Notes: generated by a model not told the origin, from the sequence alone. Counted from the first letter of the stretch, positions 1 through 11,534 are shown. The stretch is DNA of 64,000 nt from Crocodylus rhombifer (GCA_038503035.1 JAVSML010001162.1:124001-188000), one strand, 5' to 3'. Numbers and translations are program-made.

Positions 1-279
1 GTACTTTCTCAGGATACACTGCAGGATGGTATTGATCCTGCAATCCATTCCTATTTACAAGAGAAGCACTTGTTTCTTTAAGTGGTGTATGCTTTTGAAT
101 TACCTATTCTGGGTGAACCAGAGAGAAGTCATTACTTCAAGTTCCATTTTTCAAAGTTAAACACAAAAATTACAGCTCCTATCTGCAACCTCCCTTAGCT
201 TGTTTTGCAGCTTGGAATGGATGCTATTTACAGTTAAATGCATTTCTATATAAAAAATGCCTGCAAACCAACAGTCACT

Positions 280-460
280 GTGATCTGTATGTCGTGCTAC
301 TGCAATAAGGAAGATGGACTTTGAACCAGCTGATCTGCATATTATTTCTGATTTTTGCCATCTTTTTTTACATCCTTTGACAAGACACTTAACCTGTTTG
401 GGCCTTAGTCCATTCTCCTCCATCACCTGTAGAACACAGATGATGCTACTTATTATTACA
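280..460 (+). repeat. MIR-type SINE, degraded
   Basis: The part at about 380-450 reads like the MIR core and tail: a CAAGACACTTAACCTGTTTG block, then a pyrimidine-rich CCTTAGTCCATTCTCC block, then CACCTGTAGAACACAGATGATG. These correspond in order to the family's CAAGTCACTTAACC, CCTCAGTTTCC and CATCTGTAAAATGGGG blocks. The tRNA-related head is barely visible. MIRs are ancient tRNA-derived SINEs shared by amniotes, so this copy is old. Confidence 0.6.
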
Positions 461-3400
461 TGGCTGGCATAAGGGGTGGATTGGGGAGGGGGCGGGGAGA
501 AGGGAGGCGGGATGCAGTGGTAACCCCCTTTGATTCTTACTTCACCAAAAATGTCAAAACCAACTTCAAGGGACCGCAGCATTTGTGTTCACGCAGTGCT
601 AAGAGAGAGTCAATTGACTTCATTGCTCATTATCTCCCTGCTTATCTGTCCCTACGCCGCAGGTGTTAAATGACCCTCTGTCCTTTGTAGCAGTCTTGAT
701 GTTCCACTATTCAAACTATCCTTTCTGCAATTTTACTGTCTGTTAGCCATTCCTAGTAATGTCTCTCTTCTATACCACAGCTCTGCACTGTTTTGAGCTC
801 TAGATAAAAACCTTATGTTAAGTGTGATAATGTTAGCTCAGGTGTAGAAATGACTGACAGTGAAGTATTGGAGGCACTGTCAAGACATATAAGAAGTCTA
901 AGATTTTATTATATGAATCTGAGTAAGAGATGTACATTTAACTGCAATGACTACAAGACTAATGGCACAATATCTTTTGACTGTTTTGCTACTTTTTGCC
1001 TAGCTTGTGATTTTTAAACTTTTTATATAATGTACCAAATTAGTGCACATTCCAATAGTTAAATCTGCTTTTGCTTTGATCTTCAACTACATAGTACACT
1101 GTTACGCCACCCACATATTAGTAAAGCATCTCTTTTTTCCCATTAAAGAGAAACGAGTGTTGTGTTCTATGTGATTATGTGCCACACCAGCTGCACTCCC
1201 CTTTTCAAAATCTTAGATCAGCCCATGCTGGCATATTGGAAGTGAAAACTAATTTATGTTTGGCAAATGCTAGGAAGTCCATATGAAATTCTGTCCATTT
1301 CCTGAGCATCTTGTTATTAATGAATAAATTGCAGTATTATGACTGGAAAGCAGCCAACAAATGTATAACCCCCTGAACAACAGTTGGGGAGTGGCAGAAT
1401 TTTGGAAAAGCTCTGATCTTATGCAAAGAGACATAATATCAGCACAGCAGATCAGTCCTTACAACTGAAGGATTCAATTGAAAAATCCCAATTCATAAAC
1501 TACTGGAGAATACAGTATTAAACACAAGTGAATGGCCTCCCTTCTCCCCCACCCCCACAGAAAACTCAGTCATTCAGAATTTGGCTAAATAGTATATACT
1601 ATAGAAGAAGATATGGTTCCAATGCACAGGTAGTCAAGTACATTATTCCACACTTTTACAAGCCATTTAATTGGAGATTATTATTATTATTATTATTACT
1701 ATAGTTTTCCATTTTTTTTTAAACGGTACATGTTAAGAATAAAAATTGTGTGCAACTGTATCAGCCAAACTTATGTGCTCGAGGTTTGCAGTCTAGCTCC
1801 CTCTTGAAAGTTTTCATTGTTCAGTGCTTTATGTTTTACTGGATTAATCACTGCTGCTCCTGCATAATATTTATAGCTTGGTTGATATTTGAGTAGGAGA
1901 AGACATTGGACATATGGAAACACAAACCCACTGCAAAGCTACTGTAGCATGTAACTCCTACATCATATATCAATTCATGGAAATGTAAACTTTAGAAACT
2001 GAATATCATTATGCTGTGGTAAGTACAGAGTTCCCTTTTATCCCCAGAAAGCAAAGTTCATATCCTGCTCAAAGACAGTTAGGTTTAACTGTCTTAAAAG
2101 AGTCATCACTAGGCCACACTAAAAAACTACCATCTATTTTTTGCTAGGGCAATTTTTTTTATGATGTCCTGTTTTCTAATATGTTCATCCGGGTCCTTAC
2201 AGGATACCTAAATGATTCTGCAAAGGAGCAAACTGCTGTCTGCCCAATTAAGCCATGTACCGTAAACTAAACACTTTAATCTTGTTCGAGGTGCAGCTAC
2301 ATCAACTCCTAAAGCCAATGTCAGATGGAAAGGGTGGTGACATGAAGACTCTGTAATCAGTGACACTGCCAGAATGTTCAGACCAAACCAACATTCACCA
2401 TCTTTCCACATCACTGTCAGCACATCGTTCCTTGGTGTTCTGTTCTGTCTCTTCAGACCACGCTGTCCTTTTCAAATTCTCATGTTTCATGATTCATCAG
2501 GCACAAATTTTATTGAGACTCCCTAATCTCTTTTCCAAACTGACTGCACTTTTTCATAGTCTCCCAGATGTCAAATTAAGGTTTCTTATTATTTTTTTAA
2601 GTGTAATAAAAGAACAATAAAACAGAAAACAACTCTTTATCAAACTTGGCAATGGTTGCTGGAAAACTTGCTGAGTAAACTTTTGCAAAGGAGTTCAATA
2701 CAGAGACAGTGAAGGGGCTGACCACACATTAGCACCAAAACATTAACAAATCTGGTATTTACTATATATAGGCATGTGCAGAAGTATTGATTTTTTCATA
2801 ACATATAGGGGTTTTCTAAGCTGTTCAGACTTTTATCTGCTGCCCAGAAAAAGCAGCAAATAAAAACAGGCATCGCTCTGCAGTATAATTCACAATCCTG
2901 GAAATAAAAGGGTCACATCTACTGAGAAAACTCTTAATACTCAGCTTTAAATCAATAGGGTTGTAACAAATAAGGAACCCTACATTCTATAAATTATGGT
3001 ATAATCTAAAATGAGATATTACATTCACTCCAGGTACTCATCCACATCACAGCCCCTCCAGCACATCATTTGGCTGACAGGTTGTAAACAGGGAAGAAAA
3101 GAATTGCAGGGTTAGGAAGTAGGAGAGAAGTGCTAAATAATTATGCATTTTCATTCTGTAGAAATCTGTTTAAAAGCCATGAGGTACCTCACAAAAATGT
3201 ACAAAAATACTAAAAACCAGAAATCAAACATAAAGCCACTGCTGCACCAAAAATAAGAAACCTTCAAGATGACCCCCAAACTCACAATGAACTCACTTCA
3301 CTGGTGGCAATGCTGTCCTGCACAAAAGTCAGGGCTTATTACTGGGCACTCCAATTACATGCATAGCCTAAGACTGAAAAAAAAAGCCTAGGTGCTCACA

Positions 3401-3768
3401 AGAGTAAACACTTATCCTAGTTTAATTAACTACAGGAACAGCCTCCACTAAACTCCTCCCAATCCATGAAGGCCGGTCACCTTGTTTCTTAGGCCTTATG
3501 CCTGGAATAGATGCCTTGAAATTGACATGACCCCCGTTACACCAATTCTGCAGTTAAACCAGGTACAATCACCTGACAAAGACAACAGCATAACTGAAGA
3601 GTACTTACCTACTTCATGCACTCAGCTGAAAAACAAGTAACTAATGTTGTGTTATGCAGTTAAGAAAATAAAGCATTTATCCCATATGTAACAAGTACAG
3701 CACCCTTAGAAAAACAAAACTGTTCTGTACCAAAAGTAAAAAAAAGAAAAAAAAAGGTTGTTAAATGT
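461..3768. other. AT-rich intronic DNA without identified genes
   Basis: Only a G-rich stretch at 478-512 and a (TTA)n run near 1677-1699 stand out. Short open frames are scattered and have no recognisable protein features or splice context. I see no coding exon or transposon I can name. Confidence 0.5.
1677..1699. repeat. (TTA)n microsatellite
   Basis: An uninterrupted run of TTA/ATT trinucleotides within AT-rich sequence. Confidence 0.9.
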
Positions 3769-3769
3769 A

Positions 3770-3870
3770 CAGGGCCAGATTAACATACAGGTAAACTAGG
3801 CACGTGCCTAGTGCCATGAGCTGCAAGGGGACCCAGTGCTTCCCTCCACAGTAGCACAAATGGCCCTGTT
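3770..3870 (+). mobile_element. Short hAT-like repeat end (CAGGGCCAGATTAA type)
   Basis: It begins with CAGGGCCAGATTAAC, a hAT-style terminus. It continues through a small palindrome around GGCACGTGCC (3799-3808) into CCAGTGCTTCCCTCCACAG. The last block recurs in the GC-rich repeats near 17630, 17890 and 59080, tying these fragments to one interspersed family. No matching right terminus or target duplication was found, so the family call is tentative. Confidence 0.4.
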
Positions 3871-3876
3871 CACCAC

Positions 3877-3915
3877 CCTTTCCTTTCCTTTCCTTCCCTT
3901 CCCCTCCCCTCTCCC
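3877..3915. repeat. Pyrimidine-rich low-complexity tract (CCTTTn/CCCTn)
   Basis: A run of TTTCC/TTCCC units grading into CCCCTCCC. It follows directly on the hAT-like fragment. Confidence 0.85.
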
Positions 3916-4149
3916 ACATGCCTGGGGAAAGAATACTACTAAATAGAGTTAGTTTTCAATTTTAACCCAGTTCTCGTTTTCGCATCAGCCAGCCACGGTA
4001 AACAAATACAAAACAAATAGACTTATTTGCATGCCTATTTTGCACGTACCAGGACTATGCAAGTGAGTCCTTCCCTCGCTTACTCCATATTGCTCACCGT
4101 AACTCACGAGTGGGTGAGTGAGAACCAGGTCACGCACCTCTTCAGTGGC

Positions 4150-4790
4150 AGCACTAATAAAGGAAAAGGCTTTCTCCTGCTAGAGCCTAGCGTGGACAGG
4201 GATAACAAAATACAGAGGGCAGTCAGAGACAGGTTATCAACCCTGGAGGCACTCCCTGATAAGGACTGCCAAACCATCTGGAACCAGATCTTTCATAAGT
4301 ACCTCCGCAAGGACCACAGGGACTTGAGTTGCTTGATAGCGCACTGAGTACTCCCAGTGAGGACATAGAGGTACAGGGAGAAATGAGGGATTTGACCCAA
4401 TTGCCCCAGAGAAACTTGCAAAGAAGCAGAGACCACCTCCTATGGCTCTGCCCATATGCAAAGGGTGTGTGGAAAAAGGTAAGCCGGCTCCTTCAAAGAG
4501 TGACAGGAGTCAGGCTGATGACAAGGGAGCAATGCACGGATACCTGACTGAGCTGCAGGGGTCCCAGACAACACATTTTGACCGGTTTGTGTTCTGTGCC
4601 AGGAGCGCCCTGTGGCAACGCAGGAACCTCCTGTTATGCAGGCACAGTGAGCTTAAGGAAACAGATTGTGTTATAATCTTTTTAAGTGAACTTCAGTCCT
4701 ATCACCGGAAATTGGTGAGTGAGGATGGAGAAGACATAGCACAGGTTGTTCAAAGACCCCCCGGGAAAAGTGGACAGAGAGAACGAAGAG
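4150..4790 (+). mobile_element. C-terminal relic of a non-LTR retrotransposon ORF2 (Tx1/L1-like)
   Basis: Successive plus-strand frames form one broken protein. First comes a helical segment with RDRLSTLEALPDKDCQTIW (about 4228-4284). Then comes HLLWLCPYAKGVWKKV (about 4434-4481), the H-x4-C-P-x5-W pattern of the zinc-binding region after the reverse transcriptase of Tx1/L1-type LINEs. A frameshift at about 4520-4540 leads to a tail with HGYLTELQGS and FCARSALWQRRNLLLCRH, ending in CAG repeats near 4842-4857. At least one frameshift and stops before 4400 make it a pseudogene fragment. The reverse transcriptase and endonuclease domains are missing. Tx1-like is my best guess. Confidence 0.5.
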
Positions 4791-7628
4791 GACGGAGATG
4801 CAACTGGACCTGGAGACAGCAAGAAGAACTACAACAGGATCAGCAGCAGCAGCAGAAGTGACAGTGGCAAGGAGAGTCACTGAGAATGAACTGTGACTGT
4901 AAACTCCAAATCGGGGTTTAGACTGCAATTTGGGTAGGTGAAGATGGAGGGTGGGTGTGCAGAGAAGTAGGTAAAAGGAAGCACAGGTTTCTTAATGTGG
5001 TTTTAGGATGTGTGAGGGAAAACTTATGATAGATGATATGTATATATATAGAAATATATTTTAAATTTTAAAAAAGGACGGGGATAACAAGTGTTATAAC
5101 TGGAGTGGATGGCTAGATAACTAGAGTGATAACGAGATAGATAAGAAGCTTCTTTCCTGAATTTAATATCTGATTCTGAAAAGTCTATTTCCTGTGTACA
5201 GTGTACTCAAAAGAATATTCAATTTTGAATATTCAGGTTGAACATAGTTTGATCTCTGTATGCCGCAAGTGGTTATGGGAGAACCTCCAAAGTAAGTGGT
5301 TTCATTCACATATATACTTGCTAAACTTTCCTTCTAGAAGTCAGGTTAGACATCACAACATCAGTTTTACTTAAGACATCAACACTTTCTTGGCTGGTGT
5401 TAGACTTCATTTCTGTTTGTAAAATATTCTGACATGCTTGGAGAAGAAAAATTCTACATTTTTTAAGATAAAATCAGATAGCAGTGCCATTAGAAGCAAG
5501 TTCCATTAAAACATGAATTTGCATTTAAAAAATAGTGATGCTTACTGAGAAGCTTTAGGATGTTCATACACAGATTTCTACAAACCTTTCTACAAAACCT
5601 CTGATTTTTTCCTAATTGTAATGCCTTGTTGATGCAGATATAGCTGCAGTCTAAACACCTGTTAGCTAAACAATGCTGAGGTGTTTCTCCCTCCACAAGT
5701 CCATCCTAGTAGGCAATGATCTAGAAAACCTCAAAGCATAATTCATTAAACTCAAGAAACTGCTTCCGGGACCCTTACTCTACTCTCTTATCATCTGTAG
5801 CACATTTACCATTTATGGCTTGTCATCAACACATGCAATTACTAATATCCGAAAATGTTCAAGGAAGCTCACATCCTCAGGTTAAAAAAGGTATTAATAT
5901 TCTAAATTATTTGGAGACATCCAGATCTGGATAAGTTCATGGCTTTGTGCTGTCATGCTTGGAAGGCTTCAATATAGTGCCCTAATCTAAGCTCCTACTA
6001 ACAAGTACAGCTTGCATATATAAAACAATATTGATTCAGCTGGGCAAAACTGTTTGTACAGGCTTTCAGGGACAGAGCGACTTCAAACACTATTTCAGAC
6101 ATTAGACCATGTCTTCCTGAGAGAGGTTTAGTGGTCGTCAATGAGGCTTGACTTAACGATACACAGCCACTATAGTTAATTAACTTTTTTGCTTGGCCTC
6201 ACACAGTTATTTTCTGCAATCAGATCTTGCCTGCCCAGTCCCTGTTATGATTTCATGCTGCAAGTAGGTTTGCAACAACACTGTATCTTCCATAAATAAA
6301 AACCATCCTAGTTTTTAAATGCCGTCTTGACGGAAAGTGAAGATATTGTAGCATCCAAAGAAGGATATGAAAGCAGCAGATATATATGGAGACTGAAGCA
6401 AATGATCTGGAGATTACTTGAAAGGAAATAATACCAGCTCTCAATATGAGCAGCTCAAATACTTTAATCAAAGAGAGAAACACAAAGCTAGGGATATAGC
6501 AATTTTCAAACTAATGGCCTTGTCTGCACCATATGCTGTTTTCCCCAGTGCTACCACAAGTATGCAATACACAGTGTGATTTTGTAAGAAAGGACAAGAC
6601 TGGATTTGCTACTATTTTCTATCAGCAAATACTCTATATTTACTTTGTGTTCTGTAATTTGATTAGCTGTGCAGCAGCAGCAAGCTGACAGGTTTTACAT
6701 TGTAAATGATAAGTAAAACTGTTTATGCCAAACAGTATAAGATTTTCTGTAGCATTCGGTCAAAAAGGGATTCTGAAAATTCCTTCCTTCCCTACTTTAT
6801 CATACACATTAATTCTACTACCTCTCGCCCCCAGCTTTTTCTGATCTTCGCTTCTTATTCCTAATATGTCTGTTTACTCCAATTTGATTTAGCCTTGAAA
6901 TGTCTGTCTGATTATCTGTTTTCACCTGCATTGTAGGAGTTCACCTGGAAGCATCCATCCATCTCCAGCCTTTGGGATGCAAAGTTATGTTCTCAGATTT
7001 CCAGCAGTGCCTGGAAATAACAGTTCCTTGCTCTCATCTAACACTTTTCAGCTACAGATCTTAAAGCCCTTCACAAAAGTAGAAGTACAAATTTCCTCCA
7101 ATTCTACAGACAGCACTATGAACTGGTTTGCTGGATTAGCAATCAAAAGACATCTAAACCATTTTTTTTTTAATACCTGCTTCAGTGAATAAAACCCAGG
7201 AAAACCAAGTCTTCTTGCTTGGCTACTTCTCTATTTAAAGTATTAAAGTAAACATAAAACAATACACTCCTTTTTACCCACTTAATGAGTCAGAGTAGTT
7301 CAGGAAATTGATAAAAAGTTTAAGGAAGAAAATTAATACTGCATGAATGCTGAAGAAGCCTCTAAGTAAACATAAAAGAGATCTCAGCACCGAGGCCAAA
7401 AATTCTCAGGTACAGCAGCATAAAGTAAATGACACGGGACACAGGTATGCAAAAAAATAACTTGGGAGGGGCCATACCATATTTCTCAGATCTTTCTAGA
7501 AGCTTGAAAATAACCTTATCTATCCCTAGTGATGCTAATCCTACTCCCTTGATGTTTTTAAAGATGAATTTCATTTCCATTTGCTTCTCCCCTTCCTTAC
7601 TTCCCACAGCAGCTTTACTCGTGCTCCA
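4791..7628. other. AT-rich intronic DNA, nothing identified
   Basis: Base composition is uniform, with no long open frame, no clear splice-flanked exon on either strand and no terminal-repeat element. A short AT run (5036-5060) is the only simple-sequence feature. Confidence 0.5.
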
Positions 7629-8165
7629 GCTAGGGACAGAAGTTACACATAAATCAGTTTAAGTGATCAGAAACTGTTTAAACCTGTAACAGAACAGAAC
7701 TTCAGTGCACATAAACCAGTTTCAAAATGGCTGCAACCAGTTAAGGTAATCAGGCTGAATGTAGTATCAGACTTAACTGATTTGGGTCAAACTGGTTTAT
7801 GAAACTTCTGTCCCAGACCCCATCCTGGTTGAACTTAAAACACAGTCCCCCAGCGTGCTTTCCAGCCTTGGGCTGGGCTGTGCTGTCTGCTCCAGTAAGC
7901 AGAGCCAGCCTAGCCCCTGTGTTCCCTAGCTGGAGCAGCGAGGGCTGGCTGACGGGGGAGGGGGAGGGTGTTGCAAGCCCAGCTGGGGATGCAGCCGTTT
8001 ACAGTGGGGGGACTTCCCCCCCCAGGCAAACCCTGGCTGGGGTCTAGGGCCAGGGAGAGGGGTTAAACACCCCTTCCCCAACTCAAACATACTGCTGGCT
8101 GCAACTGTGCACTATAAATCCCTGAGGCACATGGAAGCAGGAAGAGGAAGTGATAAGCAGGGATC
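7629..8165 (-). mobile_element. ~790-bp non-autonomous DNA-transposon-like family, copy A (minus, 5'-truncated)
   Basis: It starts with GCTAGGGACAGAAGTTACAC, the reverse complement of the right end of the copies at 26891-27672 and 46641-47435. The body keeps the family order in reverse: AAACCAGTTT-rich inverted blocks, a GC-rich middle with CCAGCTAGGGAGCAG-like sequence, then GGAAGCAGGAAGAGGAAGTG (8134-8153), which matches the CTTCCTGCTTCC block of plus copies. The left terminus (GGGCTAAGTACAGACAG type) is missing. No coding capacity was seen; the superfamily is unresolved. Confidence 0.7.
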
Positions 8166-8180
8166 CAGGTTTTCACCGAT

Positions 8181-8181
<1 letters not shown>

Positions 8182-8204
<23 letters not shown>
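8182..8204. repeat. Poly(A) run
   Basis: 23 A residues in an AT-rich island of about 70 bp, between the copy A repeat and GC-rich DNA. It could be a retrotransposon tail, but no element body is recognisable beside it. Confidence 0.85.
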
Positions 8205-8214
<10 letters not shown>

Positions 8215-8259
8215 CAAATTCTCTGATAAAAAATCCAAAAATCTGTGATAAAAATTAAA

Positions 8260-8670
8260 GGCTCCCCACAGCCCTGCTAGTCCCTCTCACCACCCCCCAC
8301 AGCCTCCCCAGTCCTGCTCGTGCCCCTTATTCCCCCAACAGCCCCCAGCCCCACACATGCAGGCACAGGCACAGACACACACACACACCCCCCAGCAGGT
8401 AGGTGTGTGTTAGGGGACAGGAAGGGGTTGTGAGGGGCAGACTGAGAATGGGGGAAGAGTGCATCTCTGTGCCTGCTCCTGGGGGAGGAAGGGCAAGGGC
8501 AGCGGTCCCCCTCTGCGGGCCACATACATGCCACCCGGCTGGGGCGGGAAGGAAGCTTACACTCAGCGGCTGCCACCACACTACCGCTACAGGGGAGAGA
8601 AGCTGGCTGGGAGCTGAGGGAGCAAGGATGTGTTGGGAGAAGACATGGAGTGCCTACCAGCTGCCAAGCA
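8260..8670. repeat. GC-rich repeat flanking the palindrome, with a short CA-rich run
   Basis: C-rich sequence with an (AC)n-like run at 8370-8390 and GGGGGAGGAAGGGCAAGGGC-type purine stretches. The block CTGCTCCTGGGGGAGGAAGG (near 8470) and a following GGCCACATACATGCCACC echo motifs inside the palindrome. It is probably another unit of the same repeat. Long open frames here run on both strands and reflect composition. Confidence 0.45.
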
Positions 8671-8674
8671 TTCC

Positions 8675-9650
8675 TGGTGGGGCTTTCCCCAACACTTTCT
8701 CCTCCCTCAGCCTGGGCAGGGAGAGGAGGGGGAACAGAGCATGCCCCAGGGCGCAGTAACGGAGGGACAAGAGGCACTGCCAGCCCCCCACCTCAGCTCA
8801 CTCTGTGCCCACTCCCAGGAGCAGGGCCAGGGGGATGAGGGGCACACATGCTGCCCAGCCGGGGTGGAGGCACATGCAGCACCACCACCACTGCGCTGCT
8901 GCCACTGCACCTCAGACCACTTGCCTGTAGCTGGTGGTGGGAAACCTGCACGGGACACAGCGTGCGGTGACAGCCACCGTGTGCAAGCCCCGCAACCCCT
9001 GCCAGGTGGAACACATGCAGCTCGCAGAGAGACACCGCTACCCTGGCCCCGCTCTGGGCAAGCAGCATGGGGCACAGCAGTGGCAGTGCCATGGTGCTGG
9101 CACGCAGTGGCTACCCACCATGCTGCCGCTGCCACTGGTGGTCACCACCTCACCACCGCCAGCCGCTGCCTCCACATTGCACCTCTGCTCACACAGCAGA
9201 GGCCACCAGTACCACTGCACTGCCGCCATGCCCCACACTGCTTTCCCAGAGCAGGGATGAGGGCAACATTGCCCCTTTGCAGGCCTCACACGTGTGCTTG
9301 GCCGGGGGGGTCTCATATGCAGCGGCCGCCACCACTCCCCGGGTCCCATGCAGCTTTCCCACCGCCAGCCACAAGCAAGCTGCGTGAGGTGCAGCACCAG
9401 CAGTGGCTGCAGCGTGTGAGCTCTCCCTCTCCCCCTGCTGGGCAGCACACATGGGCACGCAGAAGGGTACTGCTGCCCTCGCCCCCCAGCCCTGCTCCTG
9501 GGAGTGGGCACAGAGTGAGCTGAGGTTGGGGGCTGGCAGTGCCCCTTGCCCCTCCACCACCACGCCCTGGGATGCACTCTGTTCCCCCCGCACCTGCCCA
9601 CCCACCTGCCCAGGCTGAGGGAGGGAAAAGTGTTGGGGAAAGCCCCACCA
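8675..9650. repeat. ~1-kb imperfect GC-rich palindrome (two ~450-480-bp inverted arms)
   Basis: The left arm begins TGGTGGGGCTTTCCCCAACA (8675-8694). The right arm ends with its reverse complement (9631-9650). Matching blocks then proceed inward in order: CCTCAGCCTGGGCAGG, GGCACTGCCAGCCCCC, CAGCTCACTCTGTGCCCACT, GCTGCCCAGC and GCTCTGGG-AAGCAG. The axis is near 9155-9162. Close to the centre is a perfect small hairpin, CCTCTGCT-CACAC-AGCAGAGG (9182-9202). Open frames of up to 297 codons occur on both strands but mirror each other and resemble no known protein. It may be a foldback-type element or two inverted copies of one GC-rich repeat. Confidence 0.8.
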
Positions 9651-9670
9651 AGAGTACCTGCCTCCGAGAT

Positions 9671-10030
9671 AAAAGTTTTAAAAAGCTGAGGACTTTAAAA
9701 AAATCTCACCTTTGAACACAGAAAGAAGACTAGAAAGGAAATCAAACCTTACTGGCACAATTCTTGTGTGAAATGTTATTGTACAGTCTTCTTGTTAATT
9801 AAGAAGTGAAAACAGTTGAAACCACATCTGCGTTGCATAAATCCTTTGAGCTCATTGAACTGTCTTTGCTAGATAAAACAATAGACACTCATACCTCCCA
9901 GTCTCCAACTAGCCACTGGATAAAACAAAAGTGTTTGAAAAGCTGAAAAAAAAATGCGCAACTCTCCTTCATATCCAACAACGCAGTCTGAGCATATGTG
10001 GTGCTCTTTTACAGGTTATTTTAGCAGTCA
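9671..10030. other. Intronic DNA, nothing identified
   Basis: AT-rich sequence between the palindrome and a hAT-like element. I see no exon or named repeat. Confidence 0.5.
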
Positions 10031-10466
10031 CTGGGCACATCTACATGTGAAATTAATTAGATGCAATGAACTTTGGAACACTTTGCACTGGAGTTTATTG
10101 CTTCTGGACATAGTGTTTACATGAGTGCCTGCAGCCACAGCCAGCTGGCAAAGGGTCCAGGGATCAATTTGCCAGCCCGGGGCTGCTCCTGCCCAGCTCA
10201 ACATGCTGCAGAGGGGTTGAGTAGGGCTTGTTACAGTTCAGGGCTGTCTGCTGGCTCTCTCATGGCCCAGCCAGCCCCAGTCACTGTCTTCACAGTTGTT
10301 GCAGTGGAGTACATAACTCTGCTGTAGAATAGTACTTTTGTTGGGCAGTACTTTCTTAGAGGAATTAATTGGTTTACTCCGGCCTAATAGCTCATGTAAA
10401 TAATGATGCTTTACTGCGGAACTAATTAGGCAAGCCTGCAGTAAGCGTTTCATTTAGATGCATCCA
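10031..10466. mobile_element. hAT-like MITE (CTGGGCACATCTACATG family), copy 1
   Basis: The left end CTGGGCACATCTACATGTG is mirrored imperfectly at the right end by CATTTAGATGCATCCA. The interior is GC-rich around 10120-10290 and AT-rich with AATTAATT blocks near both ends, like the copy at 37915-38355. No transposase is present. The target duplication is not clear because the right terminus has diverged. Confidence 0.55.
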
Positions 10467-11477
10467 CTAAATATGAAGTCAACTGGAGCATTTACTGAAG
10501 GATTAAATGTATTCTTTCCCATGCTCTTTGTATTATTTTTCCCCCATATTTCTTTTTCATACCCACCCCTACTTGCATAAAAGACCCTACTTGAGCAACA
10601 TATTTGAGCAGCCTCCACAACACTTAGCCAATGCTTCTGTACCTTGATTAACTGAGTAACTAAAATCTGCACTGTGTTAAAATAAAATACTGACTGCGAC
10701 ATCTCACTTCCTGAAGCAATGGTCTCTTCCTATATTCTATGGCACTCGTTCATGAAGAGTACAACAATTTGTAACAAACCTATAATAATGTATTTGCAAA
10801 CTGTAATTTTTTACAGCAATAGAAATGTTTTAAAAGTTTATCCCCCAACCCAACATGACTGAACCAATTTCACACAGGACACTAACAACCCTGAAGAGGT
10901 TGATGCTACCACTTCAGTGGACTCTGATCTGAAGCCACCCATTCATAGTATTGTATCTGTTTTCTTGTCTCACTGCAGGGAAGGTGGGAGAGAAGGCAGA
11001 TGAAAGTTGCTTACTGCAGTTGGTAGGGTAGCTCAAATAAAAATGTAAAAAGGAAAACAGTGTGTTCTGAATAAAATGGTCATATTCTCAGCATACAGAG
11101 AAAGATTCCTTTGAAACCATCTTTTGTTACAATAATAAAAGAACCCATTTTGAAAAACAGATAGACACACACAATCACTAACCTGGTACTCTAGAAAAGG
11201 AAACAAAGCGATAGAACAGCTATTTCAATTCTGTACTATGACATTTTTTTAAATCAGCATGTTTCAATGCATCTTTATTTCTAGTCACCAAGAAAGGGTC
11301 TTTTTGTCACAAGGCTCACTAGGGCCAAGAGGATTTAATTCTACCTAACAACTACTACTAAATAGCAGTTTACTACAAATTGACATACTTCACTTCCAAC
11401 TTCATTTCCACTTACTGAGTTTAACTTATGCAATTACACAGAAGACAGCAGATTGGACAGCAAAACAAATCATTCAG
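10467..11477. other. Intronic DNA downstream of the exon, nothing identified
   Basis: AT-rich sequence with no further exon signal beyond the exon's own donor. Confidence 0.5.
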
Positions 11478-11483
11478 ACTTAC

Positions 11484-11534
11484 CATTTATGCAGATCTCA
11501 AAAGGTTTGCAAAGGTCATCTTCAAACAGGCAGC
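11484..11534 (-). CDS. PTPRN2: 51-nt internal coding exon of a PTPRN2-like (phogrin) receptor phosphatase gene
   Basis: Read on the minus strand, the exon is preceded by a T-rich tract ending in TTTTAG (11535-11540) and followed by the donor GTAAGT (11483-11478). Only one frame is open, giving CLFEDDLCKPFEICIN. One split codon (x|GC, Gly if exon 1 ends in G) precedes it and a trailing G begins the next codon, so both introns are phase 1 and the 17-codon exon could be skipped without a frameshift. The cysteines are spaced C-x6-C-x5-C, as in the N-terminal luminal (RESP18-homology) region of the PTPRN/PTPRN2 family. From memory of the family, CLFED matches PTPRN2 better than PTPRN, which has CLFD. 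These proteins are transmembrane, catalytically impaired phosphatases of dense-core secretory granules in neuroendocrine cells. This segment would lie in the granule lumen just after the signal peptide. No other exon is visible; the flanking introns exceed 11 kb and 52 kb. Confidence 0.75.

Larger units (their letters stand above)
1..11483 (-). other. PTPRN2: Downstream intron (probably intron 2) of the PTPRN2-like gene, partial
   Basis: The region starts at the GTAAGT donor and continues to the window edge without a recognisable following exon. The next family segment should read roughly D-G-x-F-G-x-C after completing the split codon, and I could not find it on the minus strand here. That exon is probably beyond position 1. 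Confidence 0.55.

Noticed and set aside
157..582. 141-codon minus-strand open frame near the window start as a candidate downstream PTPRN2 exon
   Set aside because: It runs through a MIR and a G-rich tract, and does not contain the expected D-G-x-F-G-x-C segment or flanking splice sites.
4842..4857. CAG run as a polyglutamine gene segment
   Set aside because: It follows the broken LINE frame directly and lacks any gene context.
8630..9523. 297-codon open frame on the plus strand, the longest in the window, with equally long minus-strand frames
   Set aside because: It lies entirely inside the GC-rich palindrome. The two strands mirror each other because of the inverted arms, and the predicted proteins are low-complexity Ala/Pro/Cys/His without any known domain.
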